Below are positions 1-11,725 of a stretch of 64,000 nucleotides of DNA, piece by piece. Location: the NCBI GenBank assembly GCA_040349255.1, contig JBEQUE010000055.1:1-64000 (forward strand), given 5' to 3'. The stretch's first letter is position 1. Each line of letters opens with the position of its first letter. The stretch comes from DATMER01 sp040349255. GTDB lineage: Bacteria; Acidobacteriota; Thermoanaerobaculia; Multivoradales; UBA5704. The notes beneath the pieces were generated by a model. The model saw only the letters and a program-made list of their open reading frames with translations. It made no database searches and was not told the origin of the DNA. The position numbers were made by a program, and so were the translations under genes.

Positions 1-1
1 A

Positions 2-175
2 GAGGCGCGGCAGGAGGGGGCGCACGAGATCCTCCTGTCCCAGATGGAGGCGCGCTTCGGGAAGGTTCCCGAAGACGCCCGTCGGCGGGTTCAGGAGATC
101 CGCGATCCCGAAGAGCTCAAGGCGCTCGGGAAGCGGCTTCTGTCCGCCTCGTCGCTGTCCGATCTCCTCCATTGA
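2..175 (+). CDS. C-terminal fragment of a DUF4351-like protein (5' end outside the window)
   Basis: The reading frame enters from the left edge and stops at TGA 173-175, leaving 57 residues. The visible part (ILLSQMEARFG, then RVQEIRDPEELKALGKRLL and SLSDLL) has the pattern of the DUF4351 tail found on Rpn-family nuclease/transposase-like proteins: a short helix ending in RFG, followed by a helix pair. Function cannot be read from this piece. The family assignment is from memory of the motif pattern. Confidence 0.5.
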   Translation, partial: EARQEGAHEILLSQMEARFGKVPEDARRRVQEIRDPEELKALGKRLLSASSLSDLLH

Positions 176-318
176 CCTCATCCCTGCTACCATCTGTCCA
201 TGAACTGACCCCCAGGGAATGCCGGGGCCTGCCCGGCGCGTTGTCCTTCGTGGCGGCTCCCCCGCCCCCTCTTCCCGACCCGCTCTGCAACCCGGGCACG
301 GTATTCGTCCGCAGCAAC

Positions 319-348
319 TTGCCGCGAAGCACCTGCTGGCCTTATAAT
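319..348 (+). promoter_or_regulatory. Sigma-70-type promoter for the rimP-nusA-infB operon
   Basis: TTGCCG at 319-324 and a perfect TATAAT at 343-348 are separated by 18 bp. Transcription would start near 355, giving a leader of about 90 nt before the rimP ATG. It is the only good promoter seen between the upstream gene and rimP. Confidence 0.7.
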
Positions 349-367
349 CCTCCGGCTAGCTTGCCCT

Positions 368-381
368 GACCGGAAACGGTC
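368..381 (+). other. Leader stem-loop upstream of rimP
   Basis: GACCG, a GAAA tetraloop and CGGTC form a 5-bp GNRA hairpin inside the presumed rimP leader, 9 nt before the intrinsic terminator. Its position suggests it belongs to an attenuator-type leader, but no alternative antiterminator pairing was worked out. Confidence 0.45.
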
Positions 382-390
382 GGTAAGGAA

Positions 391-415
391 GTGGGCCTCA
401 GCCCACTTTTTTTTT
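391..415 (+). terminator. Intrinsic terminator in the rimP leader (likely attenuator)
   Basis: GTGGGC, loop CTCA, GCCCAC, then nine T residues (407-415): a textbook Rho-independent terminator. It lies downstream of the TATAAT promoter and only 29 nt before the rimP ATG, so it probably acts within the operon leader and does not end the gene that stops at 175. A terminator hairpin here is typical of the rimP-leader RNA described upstream of rimP-nusA operons; that match is from memory and was not computed. Confidence 0.8.
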
Positions 416-444
416 GGAGACGAAAGGACGGACGGACGAGCACG

Positions 445-936
445 ATGACCCCGACGACCAGCCGAATCGCCGAGCTTCGACCCGAGCTCGAGCAGATCGC
501 CGCGGCCTCCGGCTGCGAGCTGGTCCACGTCGAGCTCAAGGGCGGGGTGCTGCGGTTGATCCTCGACAAGCCGGAGGGGATCAACCTCTCCGACTGCGAG
601 CTGGTGTCGAAGCAGGCCTCCGCCTACCTCGACGTCGCCGACTTCGGCAAGAGCCGTTACGTCCTCGAAGTCTCCTCCCCCGGCCTCGACCGGCAGCTCT
701 ACAAGCCCGCCGACGTCGAACGCTTCCTCGGACGCCTCGCCCGTGTCTCCTTCACGGATCCGGGTACCGGCGGAGGTGGCGCGAAGAAGACGGTGGTCGG
801 ACGCCTGCAGGAGTTGCAGCGCGGGGAGGGCCCTGAAGACGAGGCCCGGGTGGTCCTGGTCGACGACGACAGCGCCGAGCGCACCGAGGTCCGTTGGAAG
901 GACGTCCGCATCGCCCGGCTGGAGATCGAGCTCTAA
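445..936 (+). CDS. rimP: Ribosome maturation factor RimP
   Basis: 163 aa, usual length for RimP, which assists maturation of the 30S subunit. The N-terminal domain carries the family signature (GCELVHVELKGG, LRLILDKPEGINLSDCE) and the ending VSSPGLDRQL; the C-terminal half is the small beta-barrel domain (FLGRLARVSF ... RWKDVRIARLEIE). The ATG at 445 was chosen over an in-frame GTG at 391 because the GTG lies inside the terminator hairpin and would add 18 unconserved residues. First gene of a rimP-nusA-infB operon; nusA begins 28 bp downstream. Confidence 0.93.
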   Translation: MTPTTSRIAELRPELEQIAAASGCELVHVELKGGVLRLILDKPEGINLSDCELVSKQASAYLDVADFGKSRYVLEVSSPGLDRQLYKPADVERFLGRLARVSFTDPGTGGGGAKKTVVGRLQELQRGEGPEDEARVVLVDDDSAERTEVRWKDVRIARLEIEL

Positions 937-964
937 GTCAGCTCATAGGGATAGGAAGAAAACG

Positions 965-2473
<1,509 letters not shown>

Positions 2474-2525
2474 GGGCCGGTCTCAAGCAGGCGGGCTATC
2501 AGCGTAAGGAGTTTTGAGGAGAAAT

Positions 2526-5462
2526 ATGGGAAAGATTCGCGTCCAGGACCTCGCAACGATGATGGGGATCTCCAATCAGGACCTCGTCTTCAAACTGAAG
2601 TCCATCGGAGTCCGGGTCGAGGGCGACGACGCCAGCATCGACACCGACATCGTCCAGGCGATCCTGCAGGGCAAGAAGCTCCCGCACCCGCGCGAGGTGA
2701 TTCTCCGCGACGAGCCCGCGGCGCCGGTCGCGGCGACGAGCCGCCGCACCGGCGGTCCCGCGCCTGCGCCGCCCCCGGCGCGCCGGCCGGCGGCCAACCC
2801 GCTGCGCCCGCAGCGGCCGCGCACGCTGATCCAGAAGGTGGAGCCGCGCATTCAGAACATGCCGGTCACCGAGCGGACCGAGCGCGGCGCGCCGGCTGAA
2901 TTCGCTCATCCGGTTCCGCCGCCGGCCCCCACGCCGTCCGCGCCCCTGCACCAAGCCCAGGCTCACCCCTCGGCCTCGGCCGCCGGGATTGCGGAGCCGG
3001 TCGGCCACGAGGAGGCCGCCGTCCCCGTGCCCGAGGTGTCCGCGGCGAAGCCCGAGATGGCGACCCCGCCGGCTCCGACGCCTCCCTCTCCCCCGCCGCC
3101 GCCGGCCAACGTGCATCCCTCGATGCGCTCGCCGATCGGCCCCGGCCGTCCCACCGCCCCGTACACGCCCCAGCCTCCCCGGCGCGACGGCCGTGACGGT
3201 CCGTCGGGCCGTCCGGGAGACCAGAGAGGCGGTCCGCGTCCCGGCCAGCCCGGCAGTGGCCCGGGTGGCCCACGTCCCGGCCAGCAGCCCGGCGGTCCGG
3301 GCGGCCAGCGGCCCGGCCAGCAGCCCGGCCGTCCTGGCGGTCCCGGTGGCCTCGGAGGACGCCCGCAGGGTCCGGGCGGTCCGGGCGCGCGGCCTTCCGG
3401 CCCCGGCGGTCCGCCGTCCGGCGGCCGTCCCGGCGCCGGCCCCGGCCTGTCCTCCGAAGAGGCCCGCCGCCGCGAGGCCGAGGAGCGCGACAAGCGGAAG
3501 AAGAAGGTGGTCAAGAAGGCCGGCCCCCGGCCCGTCGAGGAGAAGGAGGACCTGACCGGCTTCAAGGGCACGCTGGAGGACCTGGAGGGCGTCGAGGACG
3601 ATCTCGGCGCGACGGCCTCGGGCCGCCGCCGGCGCCGCGCCGCGCGCAAGGAAGAGGAGGAGGGCGGCAAGCTGCTCACCTTCAAGAAGGCCGCGCCCGC
3701 CGGCACCGTGATGATCTCCGAGGGCATGACGGTGCGCGACTTCGCCGAGAAGCTCGGCGTCAAGGCGCGCGACCTCATGAAGGCGCTGTTCAACCGCGGC
3801 ATCCTGGCCAACATCAACCAGGTGCTCGACGCGGAGCTCGCCCAGAAGCTCGCCGCCGACCTCGGCGTCGACGCCATGGTGGTCTCGTTCGAGGAAGAGG
3901 TCCAGCTCCGCGAGGAGCAGCAGGGCGGCGAGCAGCCGCAGGCCGGCCGCGCGCCGCGCGCCCCCGTGGTCACCATCATGGGCCACGTCGACCACGGCAA
4001 GACCTCGCTCCTCGACCGCATCCGCTCCTCGCGCCTGACCGAGGCCGAGCACGGCGGCATCACCCAGCACATCGGCGCCTATCACGTCGAGGTCAACGGC
4101 CGGAACGTGGTCTTCCTCGACACGCCGGGCCACGAGGCGTTCACCATGATGCGCTCGCGCGGCGCCCGGGTGACCGACATCGTGGTCCTGGTGGTCGCGG
4201 CCGACGACGGCGTCATGCCGCAGACCATCGAGGCCATCGACCACGCCCGCGCCGCCAAGGTGCCGATCGTGGTCGCCATCAACAAGATCGACAAGGCCAA
4301 CGCCAACCTCGACCGCGTCAAGCGCGAGCTGTCCGACCGCGGCCTGATGCCCGAGGACTGGGGTGGCGACACGGTGATGGTGCCGGTGTCGGCGCTCAAG
4401 GGCGACGGCATCCCCACCCTGCTGGAGATGCTCCTGCTGACCGCCGACATCCTGGAGCTGCGGGCGAACCCGGAGATCCAGGCCCAGGGCGCGGTCCTCG
4501 AGGCGCGCAAGGAGGTCGGCCGCGGCATCGTGGCCACCGTGCTGGTGCAGAACGGCACGCTCAAGGTGGGCGACCTGTTCGTGTCCGGCGCCACCTGGGG
4601 CCGCGTGCGCTCGATGAGCGACGACCGCGGCAAGCGGACGCAGCAGGCCGGGCCGGCGACGCCGGTCGAGGTCACGGGCTTCAACGACCTGCCCGACGCC
4701 GGCGACCTGCTGCAGGTGGTCGAGGATGAGATCAAGGCCCGCGGCATCGCCGAGTATCGGGCGTTGGAGCAGCGCCGCAAGGAGCTCGCGCCGGCGCACG
4801 GACGTCTCTCGCTGGAGCAGCTCTTCAACCGCATCCAGGAGGGCGAGGCCAAGGAGCTGGCGGTGGTCGTCAAGGCGGACGTGCAGGGCTCGCTCGAGGT
4901 GCTGCGCGACGCTCTTGGCAAGCAGAGCACGGACAAGGTCAAGGTGCAGGTGCTCCACGCGGGCGTCGGCGCCATCACGACCAACGACGTGCTCCTCGCG
5001 TCGGCCTCGAAGGCGATCATCATCGGCTTCAACGTGCGCCCCGAGCGCACCGCGGTGGATCTGGCCGAGAAGGAAGAGGTCGACATCCGCCTGCACACGG
5101 TCATCTACGAGCTGATCGACGAGCTGCGCAAGGCCATGACGGGCCTGCTGGAGCCGACCTTCCGCGAGGTGGCGGCCGGCCGCGCCGAGGTGCGCGACAC
5201 CTTCAAGGTGCCGAAGGTCGGCACCATCGCCGGATGCCACGTGGTCGAGGGGGTCATCCACCGCACCGACAGCATCCGCCTGGTGCGCGACAACCGGGTC
5301 ATCTTCGAAGGCAAGATCGCCTCGCTGCGCCGCTTCAAGGACGACGCCTCCGAGGTGCGCACCGGCTTCGACTGCGGCATCGGCCTCGACCGCTTCCAGG
5401 ACGTCAAGCCGGGCGACATCATCGAGGCGTTCAACAAGGAAGAAGTCGCTCCGGTCCTCTAA
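2526..5462 (+). CDS. infB: Translation initiation factor IF-2
   Basis: 978 aa. An IF2_N domain starts at MGKIRVQDLA. A long Pro/Gly/Arg-rich linker (about residues 60-330, collagen-like GPGG/PGQ repeats) follows, then a second IF2_N domain (MTVRDFAEKLGVKARDLMK). The GTPase domain has GHVDHGKTS, DTPGHEAF and NKID, followed by domains II-IV ending in GDIIEAFNKEE. IF-2 delivers fMet-tRNA to the 30S subunit. ATG 2526 is preferred to an upstream TTG because GAGGAG sits at the right distance and the protein then begins with the conserved MGKIRV. Confidence 0.97.
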   Translation: MGKIRVQDLATMMGISNQDLVFKLKSIGVRVEGDDASIDTDIVQAILQGKKLPHPREVILRDEPAAPVAATSRRTGGPAPAPPPARRPAANPLRPQRPRTLIQKVEPRIQNMPVTERTERGAPAEFAHPVPPPAPTPSAPLHQAQAHPSASAAGIAEPVGHEEAAVPVPEVSAAKPEMATPPAPTPPSPPPPPANVHPSMRSPIGPGRPTAPYTPQPPRRDGRDGPSGRPGDQRGGPRPGQPGSGPGGPRPGQQPGGPGGQRPGQQPGRPGGPGGLGGRPQGPGGPGARPSGPGGPPSGGRPGAGPGLSSEEARRREAEERDKRKKKVVKKAGPRPVEEKEDLTGFKGTLEDLEGVEDDLGATASGRRRRRAARKEEEEGGKLLTFKKAAPAGTVMISEGMTVRDFAEKLGVKARDLMKALFNRGILANINQVLDAELAQKLAADLGVDAMVVSFEEEVQLREEQQGGEQPQAGRAPRAPVVTIMGHVDHGKTSLLDRIRSSRLTEAEHGGITQHIGAYHVEVNGRNVVFLDTPGHEAFTMMRSRGARVTDIVVLVVAADDGVMPQTIEAIDHARAAKVPIVVAINKIDKANANLDRVKRELSDRGLMPEDWGGDTVMVPVSALKGDGIPTLLEMLLLTADILELRANPEIQAQGAVLEARKEVGRGIVATVLVQNGTLKVGDLFVSGATWGRVRSMSDDRGKRTQQAGPATPVEVTGFNDLPDAGDLLQVVEDEIKARGIAEYRALEQRRKELAPAHGRLSLEQLFNRIQEGEAKELAVVVKADVQGSLEVLRDALGKQSTDKVKVQVLHAGVGAITTNDVLLASASKAIIIGFNVRPERTAVDLAEKEEVDIRLHTVIYELIDELRKAMTGLLEPTFREVAAGRAEVRDTFKVPKVGTIAGCHVVEGVIHRTDSIRLVRDNRVIFEGKIASLRRFKDDASEVRTGFDCGIGLDRFQDVKPGDIIEAFNKEEVAPVL

Positions 5463-5479
5463 CCCCGACCCCCGGGAGC

Positions 5480-5504
5480 CGGGGCGCGTCCGTGGCGCCC
5501 CGGT
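5480..5504 (+). other. Strong hairpin between infB and the DUF503 gene
   Basis: CCGGGGCGC and GCGCCCCGG form a perfect 9-bp stem with a 7-nt loop. No T-run follows, so it is not an intrinsic terminator; it may protect or separate the infB mRNA from the downstream message. Confidence 0.5.
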
Positions 5505-5526
5505 CCGGAAGAAAGCCGTTTTCCCA

Positions 5527-5835
5527 ATGCCGATGACCGTCGGGATCTCCAGCTTCGAGCTGCACATCCCAGCCAGCCGCAGTCTGAAGGACAAGCGCCG
5601 GACCGTGAAGTCGCTGATCGACCGCATTCACCAGCGCTTCCGGGTCTCCATCGCGGAGACCGACCACCACGACCTGCACCAGCGGGCGGAGATCTCGATG
5701 GCCGTGGTCACGAACGGCGAGGGAGAGATGGAGAACCTGATGGAAGAGGTGCGAAACCTGGTCGAGGCGGTCCCGGAGGTCTACCTCACCCGCTGGGACC
5801 CCCAGATCCTGGAGGGCCTGGAGGTGATGGAATGA
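5527..5835 (+). CDS. DUF503 family protein (YlxP-like)
   Basis: 102 aa, the usual size of this small family of unknown biochemical role that often sits between infB and rbfA. Family features: an N-terminal strand ending in FELHIPASRSLKDKRRTVKSL, then RFRVSIAETD and a C-terminal EVYLTRWDPQ. An ATG at 5533 is an alternative start. The stop overlaps the rbfA ATG (ATGA, 5832-5835), implying translational coupling. The gene context points to a link with ribosome assembly; that is inference. Confidence 0.85.
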   Translation: MPMTVGISSFELHIPASRSLKDKRRTVKSLIDRIHQRFRVSIAETDHHDLHQRAEISMAVVTNGEGEMENLMEEVRNLVEAVPEVYLTRWDPQILEGLEVME

Positions 5836-6185
5836 GCCGGCGGACCGATCGCCTCTCCGACGTCGTGCGCGCCGAGCTCTCGGACCTGATCCTGCGCGAG
5901 ATCAAGGACCCGCGCATCAAGCTGGTCAGCCTGACCGGCGTGGACGTCACGACCGACCTGCGCCGCGCCGTGGTCCGCGTGTCGGTGCTGGGCGACGAAG
6001 CACAGCGCGAGGCGGCCGTCGAGGCCCTGCGGCACGCCCGCGGATTCCTGCGCACGGAGCTGGCCCACCGGCTCCGCACCCGGGTGACCCCGGAGCTCGT
6101 CTTCGAGCTCGACCGGGGCGCCGAGCACAGCCAGAAGATCTCAGACCTCTTGGAGAGCCTACATGGGCGGGATGAAAGCTCCTGA
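5832..6185 (+). CDS. rbfA: Ribosome-binding factor A
   Basis: 117 aa, normal length. RbfA binds the 30S subunit and helps late maturation of 16S rRNA. Conserved blocks: RTDRLSDVVRAELSDLILREIKDPRI, the strand pair SLTGVDVTTDLRRAVVRVSVLG, and AHRLRTRVTPELVFELDRG near the end. The start overlaps the preceding stop by ATGA. The last 23 bases overlap the start of the DHH phosphoesterase gene. Confidence 0.95.
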   Translation: MSRRTDRLSDVVRAELSDLILREIKDPRIKLVSLTGVDVTTDLRRAVVRVSVLGDEAQREAAVEALRHARGFLRTELAHRLRTRVTPELVFELDRGAEHSQKISDLLESLHGRDESS

Positions 6186-7167
6186 AGACCTGTTGAAGAA
6201 GATCCGGCAGGGCAACCGGTTCCTGCTGACCAGCCATATCAACCCCGACGGCGACGCGATCGGCTCGGAGCTGGGCCTCGCGCGCCTCCTGCGCCGCATG
6301 GGCAAGGGGGCCGTGGTGTGGAACCGCGACACCACGCCGACCATCTATCGTCCTCTGCCCGGCAGCGAGCGCATCCACACGGGCGAGGAGCCGCCGGCCG
6401 GCTTCCCCGACGTGTTCGACGCCATCGTGGTGCTGGAGTGCCCGAGCCCGGACCGCACCGGCCTCGAGAAGTTCCTGCCCGAGCGGCCGGTCATCAACAT
6501 CGACCACCACCTGGGCAACCAGTGCTACGGCTCGATCAACTGGGTCGACTCCGCGGCGCCGGCGGTCGGCGAGATGGTCTACCGCCTGGCCCAGAGTCTC
6601 AAGCTGACGCTCGACCCGGAGACCGCGGGCTGCCTCTACCTGACGCTGGTCACGGACACCGGCGGCTTCCGCTTCTCGAACGCCACGCCCGCCGCCTTCG
6701 AGGCCGCGGCCGCGCTGGTGCGCGACGGCGCCCATCCCGAGCAGGTCTCGCAGTGGCTCTACGAGAGCCAGCCGGTGGCCGTGGTGCGGCTGGTCGGCGA
6801 GATGCTCCGGACGCTTGAGCTCCACGACGGCGGCCGCGTCGCCACCACCCGCCTCACGCAGGAGATGTTCGACCGCGTGGGCGCGGAGCCCGGCGACTCG
6901 GAGGGGCTGATCGACTATCCGCGCTCGATCGCCGGGGTGGACGCCGTGGCCCTGATCCGCCAGCGCGAGGACGGCACGCACAAGGTCTCCCTGCGCAGCC
7001 GGGGCGAGGTGGACGTCGAGAAGATCGCCCGCCATCACGGCGGCGGCGGCCATCGCAACGCGGCCGGTTTCGTGATGGACGGGGATGGCGAGGACGTGCG
7101 ACAGAAGGTCGCCGCCGCGCTCGCCGAGGCCCTGGCTCCCACGGAAGCCGCTCCGGAGAGCGCCTGA
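6163..7167 (+). CDS. nrnA: DHH-family phosphoesterase, NrnA-like (oligoribonuclease/pAp phosphatase)
   Basis: 334 aa. Carries the DHH motif set: SHINPDGDAIGS near the N terminus, NIDHHLGN about residue 110, and the DHHA1 glycine motif GGGGHRNAAGF near the end. These Mn-dependent enzymes degrade very short RNAs and hydrolyse pAp. The gene sits between rbfA and truB, a common neighbourhood for nrnA. The start overlaps rbfA; an ATG three codons further in (6172) is equally possible. Confidence 0.88.
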   Translation: MGGMKAPEDLLKKIRQGNRFLLTSHINPDGDAIGSELGLARLLRRMGKGAVVWNRDTTPTIYRPLPGSERIHTGEEPPAGFPDVFDAIVVLECPSPDRTGLEKFLPERPVINIDHHLGNQCYGSINWVDSAAPAVGEMVYRLAQSLKLTLDPETAGCLYLTLVTDTGGFRFSNATPAAFEAAAALVRDGAHPEQVSQWLYESQPVAVVRLVGEMLRTLELHDGGRVATTRLTQEMFDRVGAEPGDSEGLIDYPRSIAGVDAVALIRQREDGTHKVSLRSRGEVDVEKIARHHGGGGHRNAAGFVMDGDGEDVRQKVAAALAEALAPTEAAPESA

Positions 7168-7169
7168 TC

Positions 7170-8096
7170 ATGTCGGAGATGAGAGACGGGCTGCTCCTGG
7201 TCGACAAGGAGCCCGGGCTCACCTCGCACGACGTGGTCCAGCGCGTCCGGCGGGTGCTCAAGCAGAAGAAGATCGGCCACTGCGGCACGCTCGACCCGGA
7301 CGCGACCGGGCTCCTGCTGCTGACGCTCGGCGGCGCCACCCGGCTCACCCGGTTCCTGATCCGGGCGCCGAAGGTCTACGAGGGCGTGGTGCAGCTCGGC
7401 GCGGCCACGGACACCTACGACGCCTCGGGCAAGGTGACCAGCGAGGCCTCTCCCGAGGCCGTCGCGGCCTTGACCGCGGACGCGATCGCGGAGGCCATGC
7501 GCCGGTTCGAGGGCACCATCGAGCAGAAGCCTCCCCCCTACTCCGCCAAGAAGGTGCAAGGCGTGAAGTACTACGAGCTGGCGCGCAAGGGCGAGGAGGT
7601 GCCGGACGAGCCCAAGGAGGTCACCGTCTACGATTTCGCGCTCCTCGGCGGAGTGACGGACGGCCGGCTCCGGTTCCGGCTCGGCTGCTCGTCGGGCACC
7701 TACGCCCGCGGGCTGGCGCACGACCTGGGGCTCGCGCTCGGCGTGGGCGGGCATCTCGCCGAGCTGCGGCGCACGCGCATCGGCGGCTTCCAGGTCGAGC
7801 AGGCGATCACCTTCGGCGACCTGGACGAGCGGGTGAAGGCGGGAGAGGGGGCGGGCCCGTCCTGGATCCCGTTCGACCAGATCCCGCTGCCGTTCGGCGA
7901 GGTGACGGCGGATCCGCAGCAGGAGAGCCGGATCAGCCACGGCCAGACCGTGCTCGTGCGCGAGCTGGCCGGCGAGGAAGGAGACTGGGTGAAGCTGGTG
8001 AACCGGCGCCGGGAGTTCATCGCCGTGGGCACCGTCGTGGAGAGGATCGGCAGCGCGGGGGTCGGAATCGTCCAGCCCCGCGTCGTGTTCCGATGA
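7170..8096 (+). CDS. truB: tRNA pseudouridine(55) synthase TruB
   Basis: 308 aa. Isomerises U55 in the T-loop of tRNAs. The catalytic-Asp motif HCGTLDPDATG is present, along with the N-terminal GLLLVDKEPGLTSHDVV, the KPPPYSAKKVQGVKYYELAR block and the CSSGTYARGLAHDLG block. A short C-terminal PUA-like region follows (ISHGQTVLV ... FIAVGTVV). It starts 2 bp after nrnA and lies directly upstream of rpsO, the classical truB-rpsO-pnp order. Confidence 0.96.
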   Translation: MSEMRDGLLLVDKEPGLTSHDVVQRVRRVLKQKKIGHCGTLDPDATGLLLLTLGGATRLTRFLIRAPKVYEGVVQLGAATDTYDASGKVTSEASPEAVAALTADAIAEAMRRFEGTIEQKPPPYSAKKVQGVKYYELARKGEEVPDEPKEVTVYDFALLGGVTDGRLRFRLGCSSGTYARGLAHDLGLALGVGGHLAELRRTRIGGFQVEQAITFGDLDERVKAGEGAGPSWIPFDQIPLPFGEVTADPQQESRISHGQTVLVRELAGEEGDWVKLVNRRREFIAVGTVVERIGSAGVGIVQPRVVFR

Positions 8097-8097
8097 A

Positions 8098-8125
8098 TTC
8101 AGAAACCGGACATCCGTGCTACAAT
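8098..8125 (+). promoter_or_regulatory. Possible rpsO-pnp promoter (extended -10)
   Basis: TGC followed by TACAAT at 8120-8125 makes an extended -10. A weak -35 (TTCAGA, 8098-8103) lies 16 bp upstream. Transcription would start near 8132, about 30 nt ahead of the rpsO start codon. Confidence 0.5.
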
Positions 8126-8160
8126 GCCGGGCCGAATGGAAGCGTAAGGAGGAGTTTGCT

Positions 8161-8430
8161 TTGGCGCAAACCGTGGAAATCAAGGAAAAGATCATTCAGA
8201 ACTACCGGACTCACGACAACGACACCGGCTCGCCGGAGGTGCAGGTCGCGCTGTTGACCAGCCGGATCACCGAGCTGACCGAGCACTTCAAGACCCACAC
8301 GAAGGACCACCACAGCCGCCGCGGCCTGCTCAAGCTCGTCGGGCGCCGTCGCCGCCTGCTCGACTACCTCAAGAGGCAGGATCTCGAGCGCTATCGCTCC
8401 ACCATTGAGCGTCTCGGCCTTCGCAAGTAG
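8161..8430 (+). CDS. rpsO: 30S ribosomal protein S15
   Basis: 89 aa, exactly the standard length when translation begins at TTG 8161. That start is supported by the near-perfect Shine-Dalgarno AAGGAGGAG 6 bases upstream; the longer in-frame GTG at 8116 would add 15 non-homologous residues. Conserved S15 core: NDTGSPEVQVALLT, HLKTH-like FKTHTKDHHSRRGLLKLV, RRRRLLDYL. S15 is a primary 16S rRNA-binding protein. TTG initiation of an abundant ribosomal protein gene is somewhat unusual. Confidence 0.96.
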   Translation: MAQTVEIKEKIIQNYRTHDNDTGSPEVQVALLTSRITELTEHFKTHTKDHHSRRGLLKLVGRRRRLLDYLKRQDLERYRSTIERLGLRK

Positions 8431-8526
8431 GCCCCTGAAAAGGCCCCGCCGATCCAGGCCGGTCCCGACGCCCGTCCCAAGACGCGCCTCGGGGCCGCCT
8501 GCCCCATCCGCCCATCCGGGCCACCC

Positions 8527-8553
8527 TCAGCCGGCCCTGGCCGCCCCGGCTGA
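8527..8553 (+). other. Stem-loop in the rpsO-pnp spacer
   Basis: TCAGCCGG and CCGGCTGA form a perfect 8-bp stem with an 11-nt loop, 53 bases before the pnp start. There is no T-tract. In Escherichia coli a hairpin in this spacer is the RNase III site used for PNPase autoregulation; the same role here is inference from position alone. Confidence 0.5.
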
Positions 8554-8605
8554 CCTGTAGGCAAACAACGAGAAAAGCAAAAAACGAGAAAGACGAAAGA
8601 CAACC

Positions 8606-10897
<2,292 letters not shown>

Positions 10898-10924
10898 TCC
10901 TCTCCTCCACCTCGTTGAAGCTCA

Positions 10925-10953
10925 GGGCGGCCTCCGGGCCGCCCTTTTCCTTT
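10925..10953 (+). terminator. Intrinsic terminator after pnp
   Basis: GGGCGGCC, loop TCCG, GGCCGCCC (8-bp stem, 10925-10944) followed by TTTTCCTTT. It ends the rimP-to-pnp transcript 28 bp after the pnp stop and precedes the nif3-like gene. Confidence 0.85.
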
Positions 10954-10966
10954 AGACTTCCCCACC

Positions 10967-11725
10967 ATGATCGGCCGCGACGAGCTCGTCACCTACCTCG
11001 ACCAGCTCCTGGACGCCTCCCGGGGCCGCGACTACGGGCCGAACGGCCTCCAGGTCGAGGGCCGCGAGGAGGTCCGCAAGGTCGTCACCGGCGTTTCCGC
11101 CTGCCACGAGCTGTTCCTCCGCGCCCGCGAAGCCGGAGCCGACGCCGTGCTCGTCCATCACGGGATCTTCTGGGACGGCATGCCGCGCGTCCTCACCGGT
11201 TTCCAGCATCGCCGCGTGGCCGAGCTGATCCACGGCGAGATGAGCCTCCTCGCTTATCACCTCCCTCTCGACCGCCATCCCGAGCTGGGCAACAACGCGC
11301 TCGCGGGCCGCGACTTCGGGCTCGTGGACCTGGAGCCTTTCGGCGTCCATGAAGGCTTGCCGATCGGCTTCAAGGGCCGCTTCCCCGAGCCGGTCTCCGC
11401 CGCCGGGCTGGTCGAGCGCTGCCGCCGGGTCTATCAGCAGGAGCCGCTCGCCTTCCTGGAAGGGCCGGACCCGGTCCGCACGCTCGGCATCATCAGCGGC
11501 GGCGCGCAGCGCGAATTCTACGCGGCCATCGGAGAGGACCTCGACGCCTACATCACCGGCGAGGTGAGCGAGTGGGTGATGAACGTGGCGAAGGAAGCGA
11601 AGACCCACTACCTCGCCGCCGGCCACTACGCCACGGAGAGGCTGGGCATCCGCGCGCTCGGCGAGCACCTGCGCGACCGGTTCGGGCTCGACGTCGAGTT
11701 CATCGACGTGCCGAACCCGGTTTAA
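10967..11725 (+). CDS. Nif3-like dinuclear metal-centre protein
   Basis: 252 aa. Family signatures: DYGPNGLQVEG near residue 25, a metal-binding VHHGIFWDG, AYHLPLDRHPELGNN, and near the C terminus ITGEVSEW and LAAGHYATERLG, which supply further metal ligands. These YbgI/Nif3-type proteins form hexameric toroids with two metal ions per subunit; their physiological role is unsettled despite annotations as GTP cyclohydrolase I type 2. The 3' end overlaps the convergent TatD gene by four bases (shared TTAA). Confidence 0.9.
   Translation: MIGRDELVTYLDQLLDASRGRDYGPNGLQVEGREEVRKVVTGVSACHELFLRAREAGADAVLVHHGIFWDGMPRVLTGFQHRRVAELIHGEMSLLAYHLPLDRHPELGNNALAGRDFGLVDLEPFGVHEGLPIGFKGRFPEPVSAAGLVERCRRVYQQEPLAFLEGPDPVRTLGIISGGAQREFYAAIGEDLDAYITGEVSEWVMNVAKEAKTHYLAAGHYATERLGIRALGEHLRDRFGLDVEFIDVPNPV

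Noticed and set aside
176..318. Initiator tRNA gene upstream of rimP as in Escherichia coli
   Set aside because: No cloverleaf could be built in this stretch.
2499..5627. Very long antisense open frame over infB
   Set aside because: Shadow of GC-rich codon usage opposite a clear IF-2 gene; low-complexity translation.
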